DNA from: an uncultured Granulosicoccaceae bacterium
GTDB taxonomy: Bacteria > Pseudomonadota > Gammaproteobacteria > Granulosicoccales > Granulosicoccaceae
NCBI GenBank assembly: GCA_938006335.1
Contig: CALLMF010000032.1
Coordinates: forward strand, 1 to 64,000
Direction: 5' to 3'
Length of the DNA stretch: 64,000 nt
The first letter of the stretch is position 1. Each line of letters starts with the position of its first letter. Below, piece after piece: positions 51,579-60,619 of the stretch. A program made the translations under genes and the position numbers. The notes beneath the pieces were generated by a model. The model had not been told where the DNA came from. It did not search any database and saw only the letters and a list, made by a program, of their open reading frames with translations.

Positions 51579-52598
51579 ATGTCGTCGCACTCCGAGAACT
51601 CAAAGACTGGCTCATCCGGTCGCGATGCAACACCTGTCTCGCATACCGAACCAACAGTTCGGCTCAATTCACTGCAGCTTAGCGATGGACCCCAGCCCGC
51701 AGCGCTAGTTGGGTCATCCAACGCGGTCATCGCCTTGCGCGCGACCATCAGCGAAATTGCACGACGACAACCCATCGTGGCTCTCATCGTTGGCAGCACC
51801 GGCTCCGGGCGTCGGCAAGTCGCCAGCGCCATTCATCGACAGAGTGAGTTCGCGGGTACTGCTCTGCGCTATATCGACTGCTATCAAACCTTGCCGGTCG
51901 ACCTGGATGCAATGCTCAGCTCGAGCGGCATTGAAGATCGACTGCAGCCGATGGAAGCCGCCCCGTCAGCACCGCCTCGATTGCTGGTCATTGACGGCCT
52001 GCAGCACCTGGCGAGTACGAGCCAGCAACGAATCCTTGCGCATGTCAAACAGCTGCGCGAATCGGTCGAGCAAGGAAGCTCTGCGGGCGGCCTCGTATTC
52101 ATCGTGCATAGCAGTATCAGCCACGCTCTGGAGTCTCGCGCCCTGGACCATGAGCTTTTTGAAAGCTTGGCGGATTGCGTGATTGCAGTACCTTCACTGG
52201 CAGCTCGCCGGGACGACATCCTCGACATGGCGCGTCACTTCGTCAACGCCATCAATCAGCATGATGGACAACAAAAGGTGCTGTCAGTTGATCTGGAAAA
52301 TCGTATTCGTGACTATGATTGGCCCGGCAACGTGCATGAGCTCAAGTTCGTTATCCACGAACTGTATCACCGCAGTGCAGACCACCCTGTAATCGAAAAC
52401 GACGATGCGGTATCACCTATGCTGTTGTCGCAAGAACAACAGTCGATACGGGACTTCGTCGGCAAGAGCTTCTGGGAACTGCAGAGGGCTTTGCTGTTTG
52501 AGACGCTCGCCTCGGAGGGGGGTGACAAGCAGCGAGCAGCGGATATCCTCGGCATCAGCTTGAAGACCATGTACAACCGACTTCGAGACTATCGATAG
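51579..52598 (+). CDS. Degenerate sigma-54 activator-like regulator, copy 1
   Basis: A 339-residue protein with the outline of a bEBP AAA+ domain and a Fis-type C terminus, but with the core motifs altered. Walker A reads GSTGSGRRQVA (Arg for Lys), Walker B reads LLVIDGLQHL (no Asp-Glu pair) and the sigma-54 contact loop GAFTGA is absent. The DWPGNVHELKFVIHEL segment and the final helix-turn-helix AADILGISLKTMYNRLRDY are well conserved. It is therefore likely to bind DNA without remodelling sigma-54 polymerase. A paralogue of the same kind lies at 56422. The start is an ATG before SSHSENS; longer frames to 51417 exist. Confidence 0.82.
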   Translation: MSSHSENSKTGSSGRDATPVSHTEPTVRLNSLQLSDGPQPAALVGSSNAVIALRATISEIARRQPIVALIVGSTGSGRRQVASAIHRQSEFAGTALRYIDCYQTLPVDLDAMLSSSGIEDRLQPMEAAPSAPPRLLVIDGLQHLASTSQQRILAHVKQLRESVEQGSSAGGLVFIVHSSISHALESRALDHELFESLADCVIAVPSLAARRDDILDMARHFVNAINQHDGQQKVLSVDLENRIRDYDWPGNVHELKFVIHELYHRSADHPVIENDDAVSPMLLSQEQQSIRDFVGKSFWELQRALLFETLASEGGDKQRAADILGISLKTMYNRLRDYR

Positions 52599-52601
52599 AC
52601 A

Positions 52602-52623
52602 TTTTTCCGAGAGGGCGGAAAAA
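52602..52623. terminator. Bidirectional terminator-like hairpin
   Basis: TTTTTCCG and CGGAAAAA form an 8-bp stem around AGAGGG directly after the regulator stop. The A- and T-rich ends of the arms could serve termination in either direction. Confidence 0.55.
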
Positions 52624-52694
52624 GACACAAGACATCGAGACTGAGGGAGGTGCCGGCCCATACTGATTACTCTTTCATTCTGTGAGGACTTCAC

Positions 52695-52856
52695 ATGTTG
52701 AGTTGGTCTATTGCGTTCCTTGTCATCGCGATCATTGCCGGGGTACTCGGATTTGGCGGCATTGCCGGTTCGGCGTCTTCGATTGCACAGATATTGTTTG
52801 TTGTGTTCCTGATCATCGCAATCGTCTCCTTTATTCGAGGTAGAAAGCCGATCTGA
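52695..52856 (+). CDS. DUF1328 small membrane protein
   Basis: A 53-residue inner membrane protein with two hydrophobic helices, [20 protein letters not shown] and [17 protein letters not shown], and a short basic tail RGRKPI. This is the complete DUF1328/YtjA family pattern. Members are strongly induced in stress or stationary phase. A GAGG ribosome site precedes the ATG. Confidence 0.85.
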   Translation: MLSWSIAFLVIAIIAGVLGFGGIAGSASSIAQILFVVFLIIAIVSFIRGRKPI

Positions 52857-52891
52857 GCTGTCGGTTGAGTAAATCTGACAGTCGGACCAAG

Positions 52892-52930
52892 GAGGGCGGC
52901 CCGGGCGGGCCATTATTTCGAGCCGCCCTC
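52892..52930 (+). promoter_or_regulatory. Hairpin in the dps leader
   Basis: GAGGGCGGC and GCCGCCCTC form a 9-bp stem enclosing a 21-base loop, beginning within an AGGAGG sequence. No T tract follows, so it is more likely a leader structure of dps than a terminator of DUF1328. Confidence 0.4.
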
Positions 52931-52951
52931 AATAACCATCCAAAGTTGATC

Positions 52952-53425
52952 ATGACCGAGCTGAAACGGCAGATTCTCGACAAGGGAGATCGCGACAACA
53001 CGACTGCGGCCTTGCAAGCGTGCCTCTACGACCTGATCGATCTGGCCTTGCAGGGAAAACAAGCTCACTGGAATCTGGTCGGATCCCGGTTCCGCAGCGT
53101 GCATTTGCAACTGGACGAAATCATTGCCAGTGTTCGAGCAGCCTCTGATGACGTGGCCGAGCGCATCGCTACGCTTGGCGTTGCAGCAGACGGTCGCGCC
53201 ACACCAGTGGGCAGCACTTCTCGTCTGGAAGGCGGGGTATCGGGTCTGCAGACTGTGGAGAGCACGGTCAAGTACTACGCCGATCGCCTGGCGACCGCCA
53301 TATCCGGACTGAGAGTAGCCATCGAGACACTCGCGGAAGTCGATCCGATCTCCGAGGATCTGTTGGTCGGCATATCCGCCGGATTGGAAAAACATCTCTG
53401 GATGCTACAGACCCAAGAGGTCTGA
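52952..53425 (+). CDS. dps: Dps-family DNA-binding/ferritin-like protein
   Basis: A 157-residue mini-ferritin. The ferroxidase residues are present: His in GKQAHWNLVG, His and Asp in VHLQLDEI and Asp/Glu in SDDVAERIATLG. The rest forms the usual four-helix bundle. Dps stores iron and protects DNA from peroxide. Length from the ATG at 52952 matches the family; a TTG-started extension to 52865 is unlikely. Confidence 0.9.
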   Translation: MTELKRQILDKGDRDNTTAALQACLYDLIDLALQGKQAHWNLVGSRFRSVHLQLDEIIASVRAASDDVAERIATLGVAADGRATPVGSTSRLEGGVSGLQTVESTVKYYADRLATAISGLRVAIETLAEVDPISEDLLVGISAGLEKHLWMLQTQEV

Positions 53426-53457
53426 TCCAGTGACGCGAGAGGCACAACTCGCCGAGC

Positions 53458-54369
53458 ATGTCGGTTCTAGGGCTCGATAGACGGGGATGGTGGCGAGTCC
53501 TCAAACGGGCTTGGCACCGCCTTGATGAGGAAAACGTTTCGATCCTGTCGGCGGGAGTAGCCTTCTATGGCGTGTTCGCCGTTTTCCCAGGGCTCGCTGG
53601 CGTTGTCAGTACCTACGCCCTGTTCGCGGACCCCAGCGTCGTTCGCGAACATTTTCAAGCGCTGTCCAGTCTGCTCCCACAAGGCGTCACTGACGTGATC
53701 GACACCCAACTGGACTCATTGGTCGGTGGCGGCAAGAGCGGACTGGGCCTTGGTGTCGCCGGGAGCCTCATGCTGACTGTATGGAGCGCCCGGCGCGGAT
53801 CAGATGCAGTAGTACGTGCCATCACTATTGCGTATCGCGAACAGGAAGACCGCAATTTTTTCAAACGTACTGCGCTGGTCTACTTCATCACGCTCACACT
53901 GGTCGTTGCTGTCGCCGCCGCCTTGCTCGGGCTCGTCGCTGTTCCGGTCGCTGTATCGTTACTGCCTGTGCCACTCTTGCAACCTGCGTTGATAGCAAGC
54001 ATTGGTTGGGTCACCTTCGTCGCTCTCGTCATGGTGTTGGTCGCCTGGCTCTTTCGTACCGCGCCACCACGCCGCTCGGCACGATGGCAGTGGGTATCGG
54101 GGGGATCTGTGGTCACGACGCTACTGTGGCTGGCAGGTTCGGTTGCCCTTTCCTGGTACTCCAGTAACTTCGATTCGTTCAACGAGACTTACGGCGCACT
54201 TGGGGCAGTCGCGATACTGTTGCTGTGGTTTCATCTCGCAGCCTTTGCACTCATACTCGGGGCTACCTTGAATTCGGAAATCGAATTCGAGCTTGTCAGG
54301 GACACCACTGTCGGACCGGATCGCCCCGCCGGACAACGAGATGCGTATGTCGCCGACCATCGACCGTGA
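53458..54369 (+). CDS. YihY/BrkB family membrane protein
   Basis: A 303-residue inner membrane protein with six hydrophobic helices. Family markers: WHRLDEENVSILSAGVAFYGVFAVFPGLAGVVS near the N terminus and LGAVAILLLWFHLAAFALILGATLNSEIE near the C terminus. YihY proteins were once thought to be RNase BN; their role is probably in envelope processes. The C terminus overlaps the start of the AI-2E gene. Confidence 0.9.
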   Translation: MSVLGLDRRGWWRVLKRAWHRLDEENVSILSAGVAFYGVFAVFPGLAGVVSTYALFADPSVVREHFQALSSLLPQGVTDVIDTQLDSLVGGGKSGLGLGVAGSLMLTVWSARRGSDAVVRAITIAYREQEDRNFFKRTALVYFITLTLVVAVAAALLGLVAVPVAVSLLPVPLLQPALIASIGWVTFVALVMVLVAWLFRTAPPRRSARWQWVSGGSVVTTLLWLAGSVALSWYSSNFDSFNETYGALGAVAILLLWFHLAAFALILGATLNSEIEFELVRDTTVGPDRPAGQRDAYVADHRP

Positions 54370-55456
54370 CCCCGCCAAACAAGCCGATCACCAGAAGCTG
54401 GTAGACGATTCACTCACATCGATCCGGCGATTGCTACTTGTCATCCTGTTGCTACTGCTTGGCGCTGCCTTGTATTTCGGGAAACTGATAGCGATGCCCA
54501 TCGTCCTGGGTCTTCTGATCAGTTTTACGCTGTCGCCGCTGACGCGTGCACTCACCCGCTTTCTCGTGCCAGCACCTCTGGCTGCAGTCTGTGTCATCGG
54601 GCTGGTCGCCAGCTCTATCAGCGCGGGTGCGTATTTGCTGGCAGACCCTTTTGCGACGACTGTTGAACGTCTGCCGGACATCAAGGCGAGTCTGGAGCGC
54701 CGTCTCGCTGGCCTGGAATCATCGATCGACACCGTTACCGAGATCAGTGACGAGATGGAATCACTCGCCGGCAACGGAGCGACCGACCAGGTCATGATCG
54801 CCCAGCCTGGAATTCTGAGTGCCGCCGCTACCTCCGTCGCGTCCGGACTCACCTCATTCGCACTGGCTTCCCTGCTGGCACTGTTCCTGCTGTCGAGCGG
54901 CAATCTGTTTGACGAAAAACTTGTCGCCTCGTTTCCGCAGTTGACCGACAAGAAACGTGCGCTACGTATCATGCGGGATATCGAACGCAAGATTTCTACC
55001 TATCTACTGACGATCACGCTGATCAATATAACGCTTGGCACGGCAATCGGCCTTCTGTTGGCAGCGTATGGCAAACAGGACCCCGCCTTCTGGGGGGCGC
55101 TCGCAGCCTTGCTGAATTTCCTGCCCTATCTTGGAGCCGTACTTGGAGCCTCCTTGATCGCGATCATTTCGATCGCAGAGTATCCGACCTTGACTGCAGC
55201 GCTGATACCGCCGGCGATCTACTACGTATGCAGCGCAATCGAGGGCAATCTGATTACCCCGTTGGTTGTCGGTCGCCATCTCGAGCTCAACGTCGTCGCG
55301 GTGTTCGTATTCGTCGTCATCTGGAGCTGGTTGTGGGGGGTAGCGGGTGCTCTGATGGCTGTACCTATTCTCGTCACGGTGAAGGTCATCTGCGAACACC
55401 TGACTGGCTGGCATACATTCGGACGATTTCTATCGGCACGCGACGGAGCTGCATGA
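54341..55456 (+). CDS. AI-2E family transporter
   Basis: A 371-residue inner membrane protein with about seven to eight helices. Signature regions are GLLISFTLSPLTRAL, a cytoplasmic domain around residues 110-190, and PYLGAVLGASLIAIISIAE and AIEGNLITPLVVGRHLELNVVAVFVFVVIWSWLWGVAGALMAVPILV. Members export signals, sodium or other solutes. Starts at 54341 or 54347 overlap the end of the YihY gene; the stop overlaps the MscS start (ATGA). Confidence 0.9.
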   Translation: MRMSPTIDRDPAKQADHQKLVDDSLTSIRRLLLVILLLLLGAALYFGKLIAMPIVLGLLISFTLSPLTRALTRFLVPAPLAAVCVIGLVASSISAGAYLLADPFATTVERLPDIKASLERRLAGLESSIDTVTEISDEMESLAGNGATDQVMIAQPGILSAAATSVASGLTSFALASLLALFLLSSGNLFDEKLVASFPQLTDKKRALRIMRDIERKISTYLLTITLINITLGTAIGLLLAAYGKQDPAFWGALAALLNFLPYLGAVLGASLIAIISIAEYPTLTAALIPPAIYYVCSAIEGNLITPLVVGRHLELNVVAVFVFVVIWSWLWGVAGALMAVPILVTVKVICEHLTGWHTFGRFLSARDGAA

Positions 55457-56349
55457 ACGATATCGATGGCGTGGACGAAGTGACCGAGATCGCCGGTGCG
55501 GCAGTATGGGAACTGCTGCGCGACCTGGTCGCTCACCTGCCACACATCGCCGGTGCGCTGATCGTACTGGTAGTCACCTGGACGCTGGCATGGGCCGTCG
55601 AGCGTTATCTCCCTCGCCTACTGCGACGTTGGCATCAGCGCGAGTCGCTAAAGGAGCTGCTGACTCGGCTGATCTCGATAGCAACGTGGGTACTCGGCGC
55701 CTTGCTGGCGGCAGTCATCCTGTTCCCAGGCGTGACCCCCACAAAAGTGCTTGGTGGTCTCGGCATAGCGTCATTGGCAGTCGGGCTGGCATTCAAGGAC
55801 ATCTTCGAGAATTTTTTTGCCGGCATCCTGTTGTTGTTGCGGTTCCCATTCGAGAATGGCGACTTCATCGAATGTCAAGGTATTGTCGGCCGGGTCGAGC
55901 GGGTCCTGTTTCGCATGACCTATCTCCGGCGTCCCAGTGGTGAACTGGTCGTCGTGCCAAATGCCTTCTTGTTCAAGAACCCGGTCGAGGTGCTGACGGA
56001 GAAGCCGACCCGCCGAGTGTCGGTAATGACAGGCGTTTCCTATGACACGGCGGTCCACGATGTCCTGCCACTGCTTGAGAAGACTGTGTCGTCGTGCACT
56101 AGCGTCCACGATGATCAGCCGGTGGAAATTCTTGCGAACGCCTACGGCAGCAGCAGCATCGATATCGAGATCAGCTGGTGGACGGAGTCGACTCCGCTAG
56201 ACGTGCGCCATTCGCGCTCCGAAGTCATCGTGGCAACCAAGCGTGCTCTCGATGATGCGGGAATCGAGATACCGTTCCCCTACAGGACACTGACATTCAA
56301 GGACCCGGTACCGTTGGCAACGTCTGACGAGGATACAACCTCGACATGA
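55453..56349 (+). CDS. MscS-family mechanosensitive channel
   Basis: A 298-residue small-conductance channel homologue. Three hydrophobic segments are followed by the pore helix and beta domain: GGLGIASLAVGLAFKDIFENFFAGILLLLRFPFENGDFIECQGIVGRVERVLFRMTYLRRPSGELVVVPNAFLF. It should open on osmotic downshock and release solutes. The ATG overlaps the stop of the AI-2E gene. The DUF1328-dps-YihY-AI-2E-MscS group reads as an envelope/stress block. Confidence 0.91.
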   Translation: MNDIDGVDEVTEIAGAAVWELLRDLVAHLPHIAGALIVLVVTWTLAWAVERYLPRLLRRWHQRESLKELLTRLISIATWVLGALLAAVILFPGVTPTKVLGGLGIASLAVGLAFKDIFENFFAGILLLLRFPFENGDFIECQGIVGRVERVLFRMTYLRRPSGELVVVPNAFLFKNPVEVLTEKPTRRVSVMTGVSYDTAVHDVLPLLEKTVSSCTSVHDDQPVEILANAYGSSSIDIEISWWTESTPLDVRHSRSEVIVATKRALDDAGIEIPFPYRTLTFKDPVPLATSDEDTTST

Positions 56350-56421
56350 TCGCCATGCGCGTTGTCAGACGATGGGCACAGCGCGGAATGTCGAGTGACA
56401 CGTGCTGATCCTGCACCACCC

Positions 56422-57378
56422 TCAGCCCTCGACGTCATAGTCACGAAGACGGTTGTACAAGGTTTTCAAACTGATTCCCAGCGTGTCGGCGGCCTTTCGA
56501 CGATTCCCGCGGTGATGTGAAAGCGTTGCCAGAAACAGCTCCCGCTTTACATCTTCCAGCCTACGCCCTACCAGGGATCTCACACAGCATCGCGATTGGG
56601 CAAATAGCTCCGGCGCCCGATCCTCTCTCGGTTTGAGTTCACCGTCGTCTTCTGTCGAGTGAAACAACGCTGCGGTGATGCGCTTGAGTTCACGTACATT
56701 GCCTGGCCAGTCGTAGGTACGGTAGCTGCGCAGAAGCTCTGGTGATATCGCGCATCGCTTGTTGAATTCTGAATTCATGGCATCAACAAAGCGTTGCGCT
56801 AGCTGCTCGATGTCCCCTTCGCGATCGCGCAGTGGTGGAATGAACACAAGGCTCTCGAAGGCTTCCACCAGCACCGCGCTCAGCTCACCTTTGTGCACCA
56901 GCTCGGAGATCGAATTCCGGATGGTCGCAAACACCGATATTGGTACGAACCCACCGGAAGCTTCTTGACAACCGGCTCGCAGCAGCCAGTGAGCAAGTTC
57001 GTTTTGCTGGCTGATATCGAGCTGCTCAGGCCCTTCGATCAACAAAGAGCGAGCAGACCGGCCCCAGGATGGTTGACACATGTAGGTCTGCAAGGCGTGA
57101 CGCGCAGCAGCGGTTCGGCAATCAATGACTGACAGGCCGCGCTCGTCAGCGCTGTCACAATGGATCGCCGCTGCTACGTTCTTGCGACCAGTACCGTGCT
57201 CTCCAAAAACTAACGCACGCACAGGCTGTGCGGCGGCTGCGCGCGCAACTGACGACCGCAGCGCCCGCGTCGCGTCTGACGACCCGACAAGGTTAGCTGG
57301 CGAAACGTCTACCGCTACAGAATAAGACAAGACCGACATACTGTCGGCGGAATGCAACTTTTGCTGTGTATTGATCAC
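56422..57378 (-). CDS. Degenerate sigma-54 activator-like regulator, copy 2
   Basis: A 318-residue paralogue of the regulator at 51579. It has LVGSSDATRALRSSVARAA, a modified Walker A GEHGTGRKNVA, Walker B replaced by LLIEGPEQLD, and no GAFTGA loop. The ring-adjacent segment FIPPLRDREGDIEQLAQRF and TYDWPGNVRELKRITAALF are retained, and the C terminus ends in the same helix-turn-helix AADTLGISLKTLYNRLRDY. It converges on the MscS gene. The pair encloses the stress block. Confidence 0.82.
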   Translation of the reverse strand: MINTQQKLHSADSMSVLSYSVAVDVSPANLVGSSDATRALRSSVARAAAAQPVRALVFGEHGTGRKNVAAAIHCDSADERGLSVIDCRTAAARHALQTYMCQPSWGRSARSLLIEGPEQLDISQQNELAHWLLRAGCQEASGGFVPISVFATIRNSISELVHKGELSAVLVEAFESLVFIPPLRDREGDIEQLAQRFVDAMNSEFNKRCAISPELLRSYRTYDWPGNVRELKRITAALFHSTEDDGELKPREDRAPELFAQSRCCVRSLVGRRLEDVKRELFLATLSHHRGNRRKAADTLGISLKTLYNRLRDYDVEG

Positions 57379-57459
57379 GGGGCATCTCCAGAGTGGCAGC
57401 GATACTGGTTCACCACATGGCCCATGGCAACACTTGGGTCAAAGTTACGAAACTGGCGG

Positions 57460-58221
57460 TCAGCTTTCTGGAAACCAGGTCGTATCCAGTTCGCCGTACC
57501 GGTCTTCGAAACGCGTGACTGCGATCAGTTCGTCAACTTCAAGTAGCGTCAGCGTATTTGCATCACGTTTCAAGTAACCCTCGGATTCCAACGTGGACAA
57601 CGCCTTGCTCACTGACACATTCGTCAAACCGATCAGATCCCCCATCTCGGTCTGCGTCATGGGGCAACGGATCGTTGTCTCGACAGGATCGCCCGTCATT
57701 CGCAATCGCATGAGCCAGGTCAACAGCATGAATCCCACCCGCTCTACCGCAGACAGGCACCCTATTGCTCGAATCAGATCCATATGGATTGCCTGGTCAC
57801 GTGCAGAGAGCGCGAACAATAAAGCGGACAAGCGAGGCGCAGTTTCAAGAATCGGTGCCAATCCCTGGCGCGGAAACGGGCACACAACGACATCACCAGC
57901 GGCAACCAGATCACAACTCGACAGACCCAACGACAGGTCTGACAGTCCCACCACGTCACCTGGGTGAAAAACCCGCGTGATCTGACGCCTTCCGTCGGCG
58001 TCCGTGAGCGAGGCATAAAGCCAGCCCGACGTGACAGCATACAAACTGCTGCGGGCAGTCCTGCATGGCTGGATCACATCTCCACGCGCGAAGTGAGTTT
58101 GCTCTTTTTCGAGCGCCTCGATGAGCCTGAGGTCATTGTCGTCAAGTGCCATGTAGTACGACAAGCTCTGCACCAGGCAACTCTCAACGTCGTGTATTCC
58201 CAGTGTGTCGGTTTCAGACAT
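57460..58221 (-). CDS. Crp/Fnr-family transcriptional regulator
   Basis: A 253-residue regulator. The N-terminal cyclic nucleotide-binding-like barrel contains LYAVTSGWLYASLTDADGRRQITRVFHPGDVVGLSDL; no Cys cluster for an iron-sulfur centre is seen. The C-terminal winged helix is MTQTEMGDLIGLTNVSVSKALSTLESEGYL. The ATG at 58221 gives the family length; the longer frame upstream is non-homologous. It is divergent from PLDc_N and CsbD and could regulate them. Confidence 0.88.
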   Translation of the reverse strand: MSETDTLGIHDVESCLVQSLSYYMALDDNDLRLIEALEKEQTHFARGDVIQPCRTARSSLYAVTSGWLYASLTDADGRRQITRVFHPGDVVGLSDLSLGLSSCDLVAAGDVVVCPFPRQGLAPILETAPRLSALLFALSARDQAIHMDLIRAIGCLSAVERVGFMLLTWLMRLRMTGDPVETTIRCPMTQTEMGDLIGLTNVSVSKALSTLESEGYLKRDANTLTLLEVDELIAVTRFEDRYGELDTTWFPES

Positions 58222-58501
58222 TCTGACTTTCGATCTCGGATCCACAAGTGGGCACAAATGCGTTGTGGCACAACCACTTGCACTTGCACTTGCCACGCGT
58301 GACAATACAGGTAAGGCGCAGCTACGTCTCGGCAGTGGGCTGGCCCACGATGGTATCGCGATCGCCTGGAAGGTAGATCGGACCAACGGCCACTGTACTC
58401 GAGTGATATCGGCGAGAGCGCCAGGTAAATGTTGCGTGAAGCGCTTTTGGGTCTGAAATCGATGCGATAAGTGTCGCAATACCGCAATCACGGATCAGCA
58501 C
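58222..58501. promoter_or_regulatory. Divergent promoter region between crp-type and PLDc_N genes
   Basis: About 280 bases. Just before the PLDc_N gene is an imperfect dyad TGCGA-N6-TCGCA (58463-58478). No canonical FNR or CRP half-site pair is clear. Confidence 0.35.
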
Positions 58502-58684
58502 ATGGAACTCTCTATCGGCAGCGGCATACTCGGCGTGCTGCATCTGGCGCTCGCCATTTACGCAATTATCAAGATTGCCGGGAGTGGGGCCAGCACTCTT
58601 GCCAAGGTCATCTGGATTCTACTCGTATTGCTTCTGCCCGTCATCGGCCTGATTGCCTGGTTTCTCATCGGGCCAAAGGGTTGA
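58502..58684 (+). CDS. PLDc_N-domain small membrane protein
   Basis: A 60-residue inner membrane protein with two helices (GVLHLALAIYAIIKI and TLAKVIWILLVLLLPVIGLIAWFLIGPKG). The ending L-P-V-I-G-L-I-A-W-F-L-I-G-P is the PLDc_N (phospholipase D nuclease N-terminal) signature, here as a stand-alone protein, as in small stress-induced proteins of other proteobacteria. Confidence 0.85.
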   Translation: MELSIGSGILGVLHLALAIYAIIKIAGSGASTLAKVIWILLVLLLPVIGLIAWFLIGPKG

Positions 58685-58891
58685 CTTGAATCTGCGACCG
58701 CACATGAGCCTCCCGATGCGCTTGGGCCAATTGGCATCACAGGGGAAGACCAGCTCAGGCTTCCAACTAGCCGGCCGCTTGGCGGCCACCCTGATGGTGT
58801 AAACCCTGCATTCGACAGCGAATACGAGAATGCCTGATGCAAGCTCTGCTGCCAGTGCAGGCAGTGCACGAAACAACCGGACTACAAAACC

Positions 58892-59098
58892 ATGAACTGG
58901 GACCAGATCGAAGGCAATTGGAAGCAGGCCGTTGGCCGCGTGAAAGAGCGCTGGGGTGAACTGACCGATGACGAGCTCGACCAGATCGCCGGCAACCGGG
59001 ATCAACTCGAGGGCAAAATTCAGGAGAAGTACGGAAAGACAAAGGAACAAGCGCGGGATGAAGTGGACAAGATGCTTTCTGAAGAAGAAAGCGCGTAA
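58892..59098 (+). CDS. CsbD family stress protein
   Basis: A 68-residue soluble protein matching CsbD: MNWDQIEGNWKQAVGRVKERWGELTDDELDQIAGNRDQLEGKIQEKYG. CsbD-like proteins are strongly induced by general stress and have no known activity. About 200 bases separate it from PLDc_N, with a GC-rich hairpin region between them. Confidence 0.92.
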   Translation: MNWDQIEGNWKQAVGRVKERWGELTDDELDQIAGNRDQLEGKIQEKYGKTKEQARDEVDKMLSEEESA

Positions 59099-59230
59099 CG
59101 CATTTCCTGAACTGTCACCGGGGTTGGAATTTCGACACGGGCTTCCAGACCCCGGCATTCTTCGGACCGACCGGTTGATCACTCACGTGTCTCCGGATGG
59201 TTCGCTGTCACCTTATTCGTTCGGTACGGC

Positions 59231-60589
59231 ATGCTTGACAACACCAGCACCAAATCCCTCGAGGACTTCATGTCCTTTGTTCAACTGCGCAGCGCTGGTC
59301 AAAAGGAATTTCATCAAGCCGTCAGCGAGGTCGCCAGCGATGTGCTTCCATGGATTCGCAACAAGAGTGAGTATCGCGACGCGCGAGTGCTTGAGCGACT
59401 GACCGAACCGGATCGCGCTCTTTCGTTTCGCGTGTGCTGGTACGACGATGATGGTGAGCTGCACATCAACCGCGGCTACCGAGTGCAGCTGACCAATGCC
59501 ATTGGCCCCTACAAGGGCGGTCTGCGATTCCACCCTTCGGTCAATGAGTCTGTACTCAAGTTTCTGGCCTTTGAACAGGCGTTCAAGAACTCGCTGACCG
59601 GCTTGCCACTGGGTTCTGCCAAGGGTGGATCCGATTTTGACCCCAAGAACAGATCAAACGCTGAAATCATGCGCTTCTGCCAGTCGTTCATGTCGGAGCT
59701 GTACCGGCACATCGGCCCGGACACAGACATACCTGCAGGCGATATCGGCGTTGGCGCTCGCGAGATCGGATATCTGTACGGTCAGTACAAGCGGATACGA
59801 AACGAATGTGTAGGTGTCCTTACGGGCAAGGGCCTCGAATACGGTGGCAGCGCGCTGCGCTCGGAAGCCACGGGCTACGGCGTGGTGCACTTCACACAAT
59901 GCCTGTTGAAGCACCACGGACTTGCCTTGGACGGGCTTACCGTGGCGATCTCCGGCTCAGGTAATGTGGCGCTGCATGCTGCTGAAAAAGCCGTAGAGAT
60001 GGGCGCAAAGGTAATTACCCTATCCGACTCGGGCGGCTATGTCCTGGATCCCGATGGCATGAGTCCGGAGAAACTGGCGTGGGTGACCGCGCTGAAAACC
60101 GACAGGCGCGGACGCATCAGCGAGTACGTCGAAGAATTCAACGGTGAATACCACGCGGGCCAATCGCCCTGGAGGGTAAACTGCGACATCGCCATGCCTT
60201 GCGCAACGCAAAACGAAATCGACAACGACGATGCAATACAACTGATAAAGAACGGTTGTCGGGTGGTTGCGGAAGGGTCCAACATGCCTACCGGCAAAGA
60301 TGCGATTCAAAGCTTCATCGATGCCGGTGTGCTGTTTGCACCTGCAAAGGCTGCCAACGCCGGCGGGGTAGCAATGTCCGGACTGGAGATGAGCCAGAAC
60401 GCGCAGAAGCGATCCTGGTCTGACGATGAACTAGCGCAATGCCTCGAATCGATCATGCTCGAGATTCACGATCGCTGTGTCGAATACGCCACCCGGACCG
60501 AAGATGGTCGGGTCAACTACCGCTACGGTGCCAACGTCGCTGGGTTCAAGAAAGTGGCTGATGCCATGCTCTCCTTCGGTGTTTGCTAG
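59231..60589 (+). CDS. gdhA: NADP-specific glutamate dehydrogenase
   Basis: A 452-residue cytoplasmic enzyme of the short hexameric class. The substrate site includes PYKGGLRFHPSVNESVLKFLAFEQAFKNSLTGLPLGSAKGGSDFDPKNRS with the catalytic Lys, and the dinucleotide fold is VAISGSGNVALHAAEKA. It links ammonium assimilation with 2-oxoglutarate. The C-terminal domain contains CVEYATRTEDGRVNYRYGANVAGFKKVADAM. Stands alone, convergent with the BON-MscS gene. Confidence 0.94.
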   Translation: MLDNTSTKSLEDFMSFVQLRSAGQKEFHQAVSEVASDVLPWIRNKSEYRDARVLERLTEPDRALSFRVCWYDDDGELHINRGYRVQLTNAIGPYKGGLRFHPSVNESVLKFLAFEQAFKNSLTGLPLGSAKGGSDFDPKNRSNAEIMRFCQSFMSELYRHIGPDTDIPAGDIGVGAREIGYLYGQYKRIRNECVGVLTGKGLEYGGSALRSEATGYGVVHFTQCLLKHHGLALDGLTVAISGSGNVALHAAEKAVEMGAKVITLSDSGGYVLDPDGMSPEKLAWVTALKTDRRGRISEYVEEFNGEYHAGQSPWRVNCDIAMPCATQNEIDNDDAIQLIKNGCRVVAEGSNMPTGKDAIQSFIDAGVLFAPAKAANAGGVAMSGLEMSQNAQKRSWSDDELAQCLESIMLEIHDRCVEYATRTEDGRVNYRYGANVAGFKKVADAMLSFGVC

Positions 60590-60619
60590 ATAGCCTTGCG
60601 CTGCGTGCCATACCGTCGA

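Noticed and set aside
58685..58891. Tiny 32-codon frame between PLDc_N and CsbD
   Set aside because: No ribosome site or family similarity; the GC-rich hairpin there is more likely structural or spurious.
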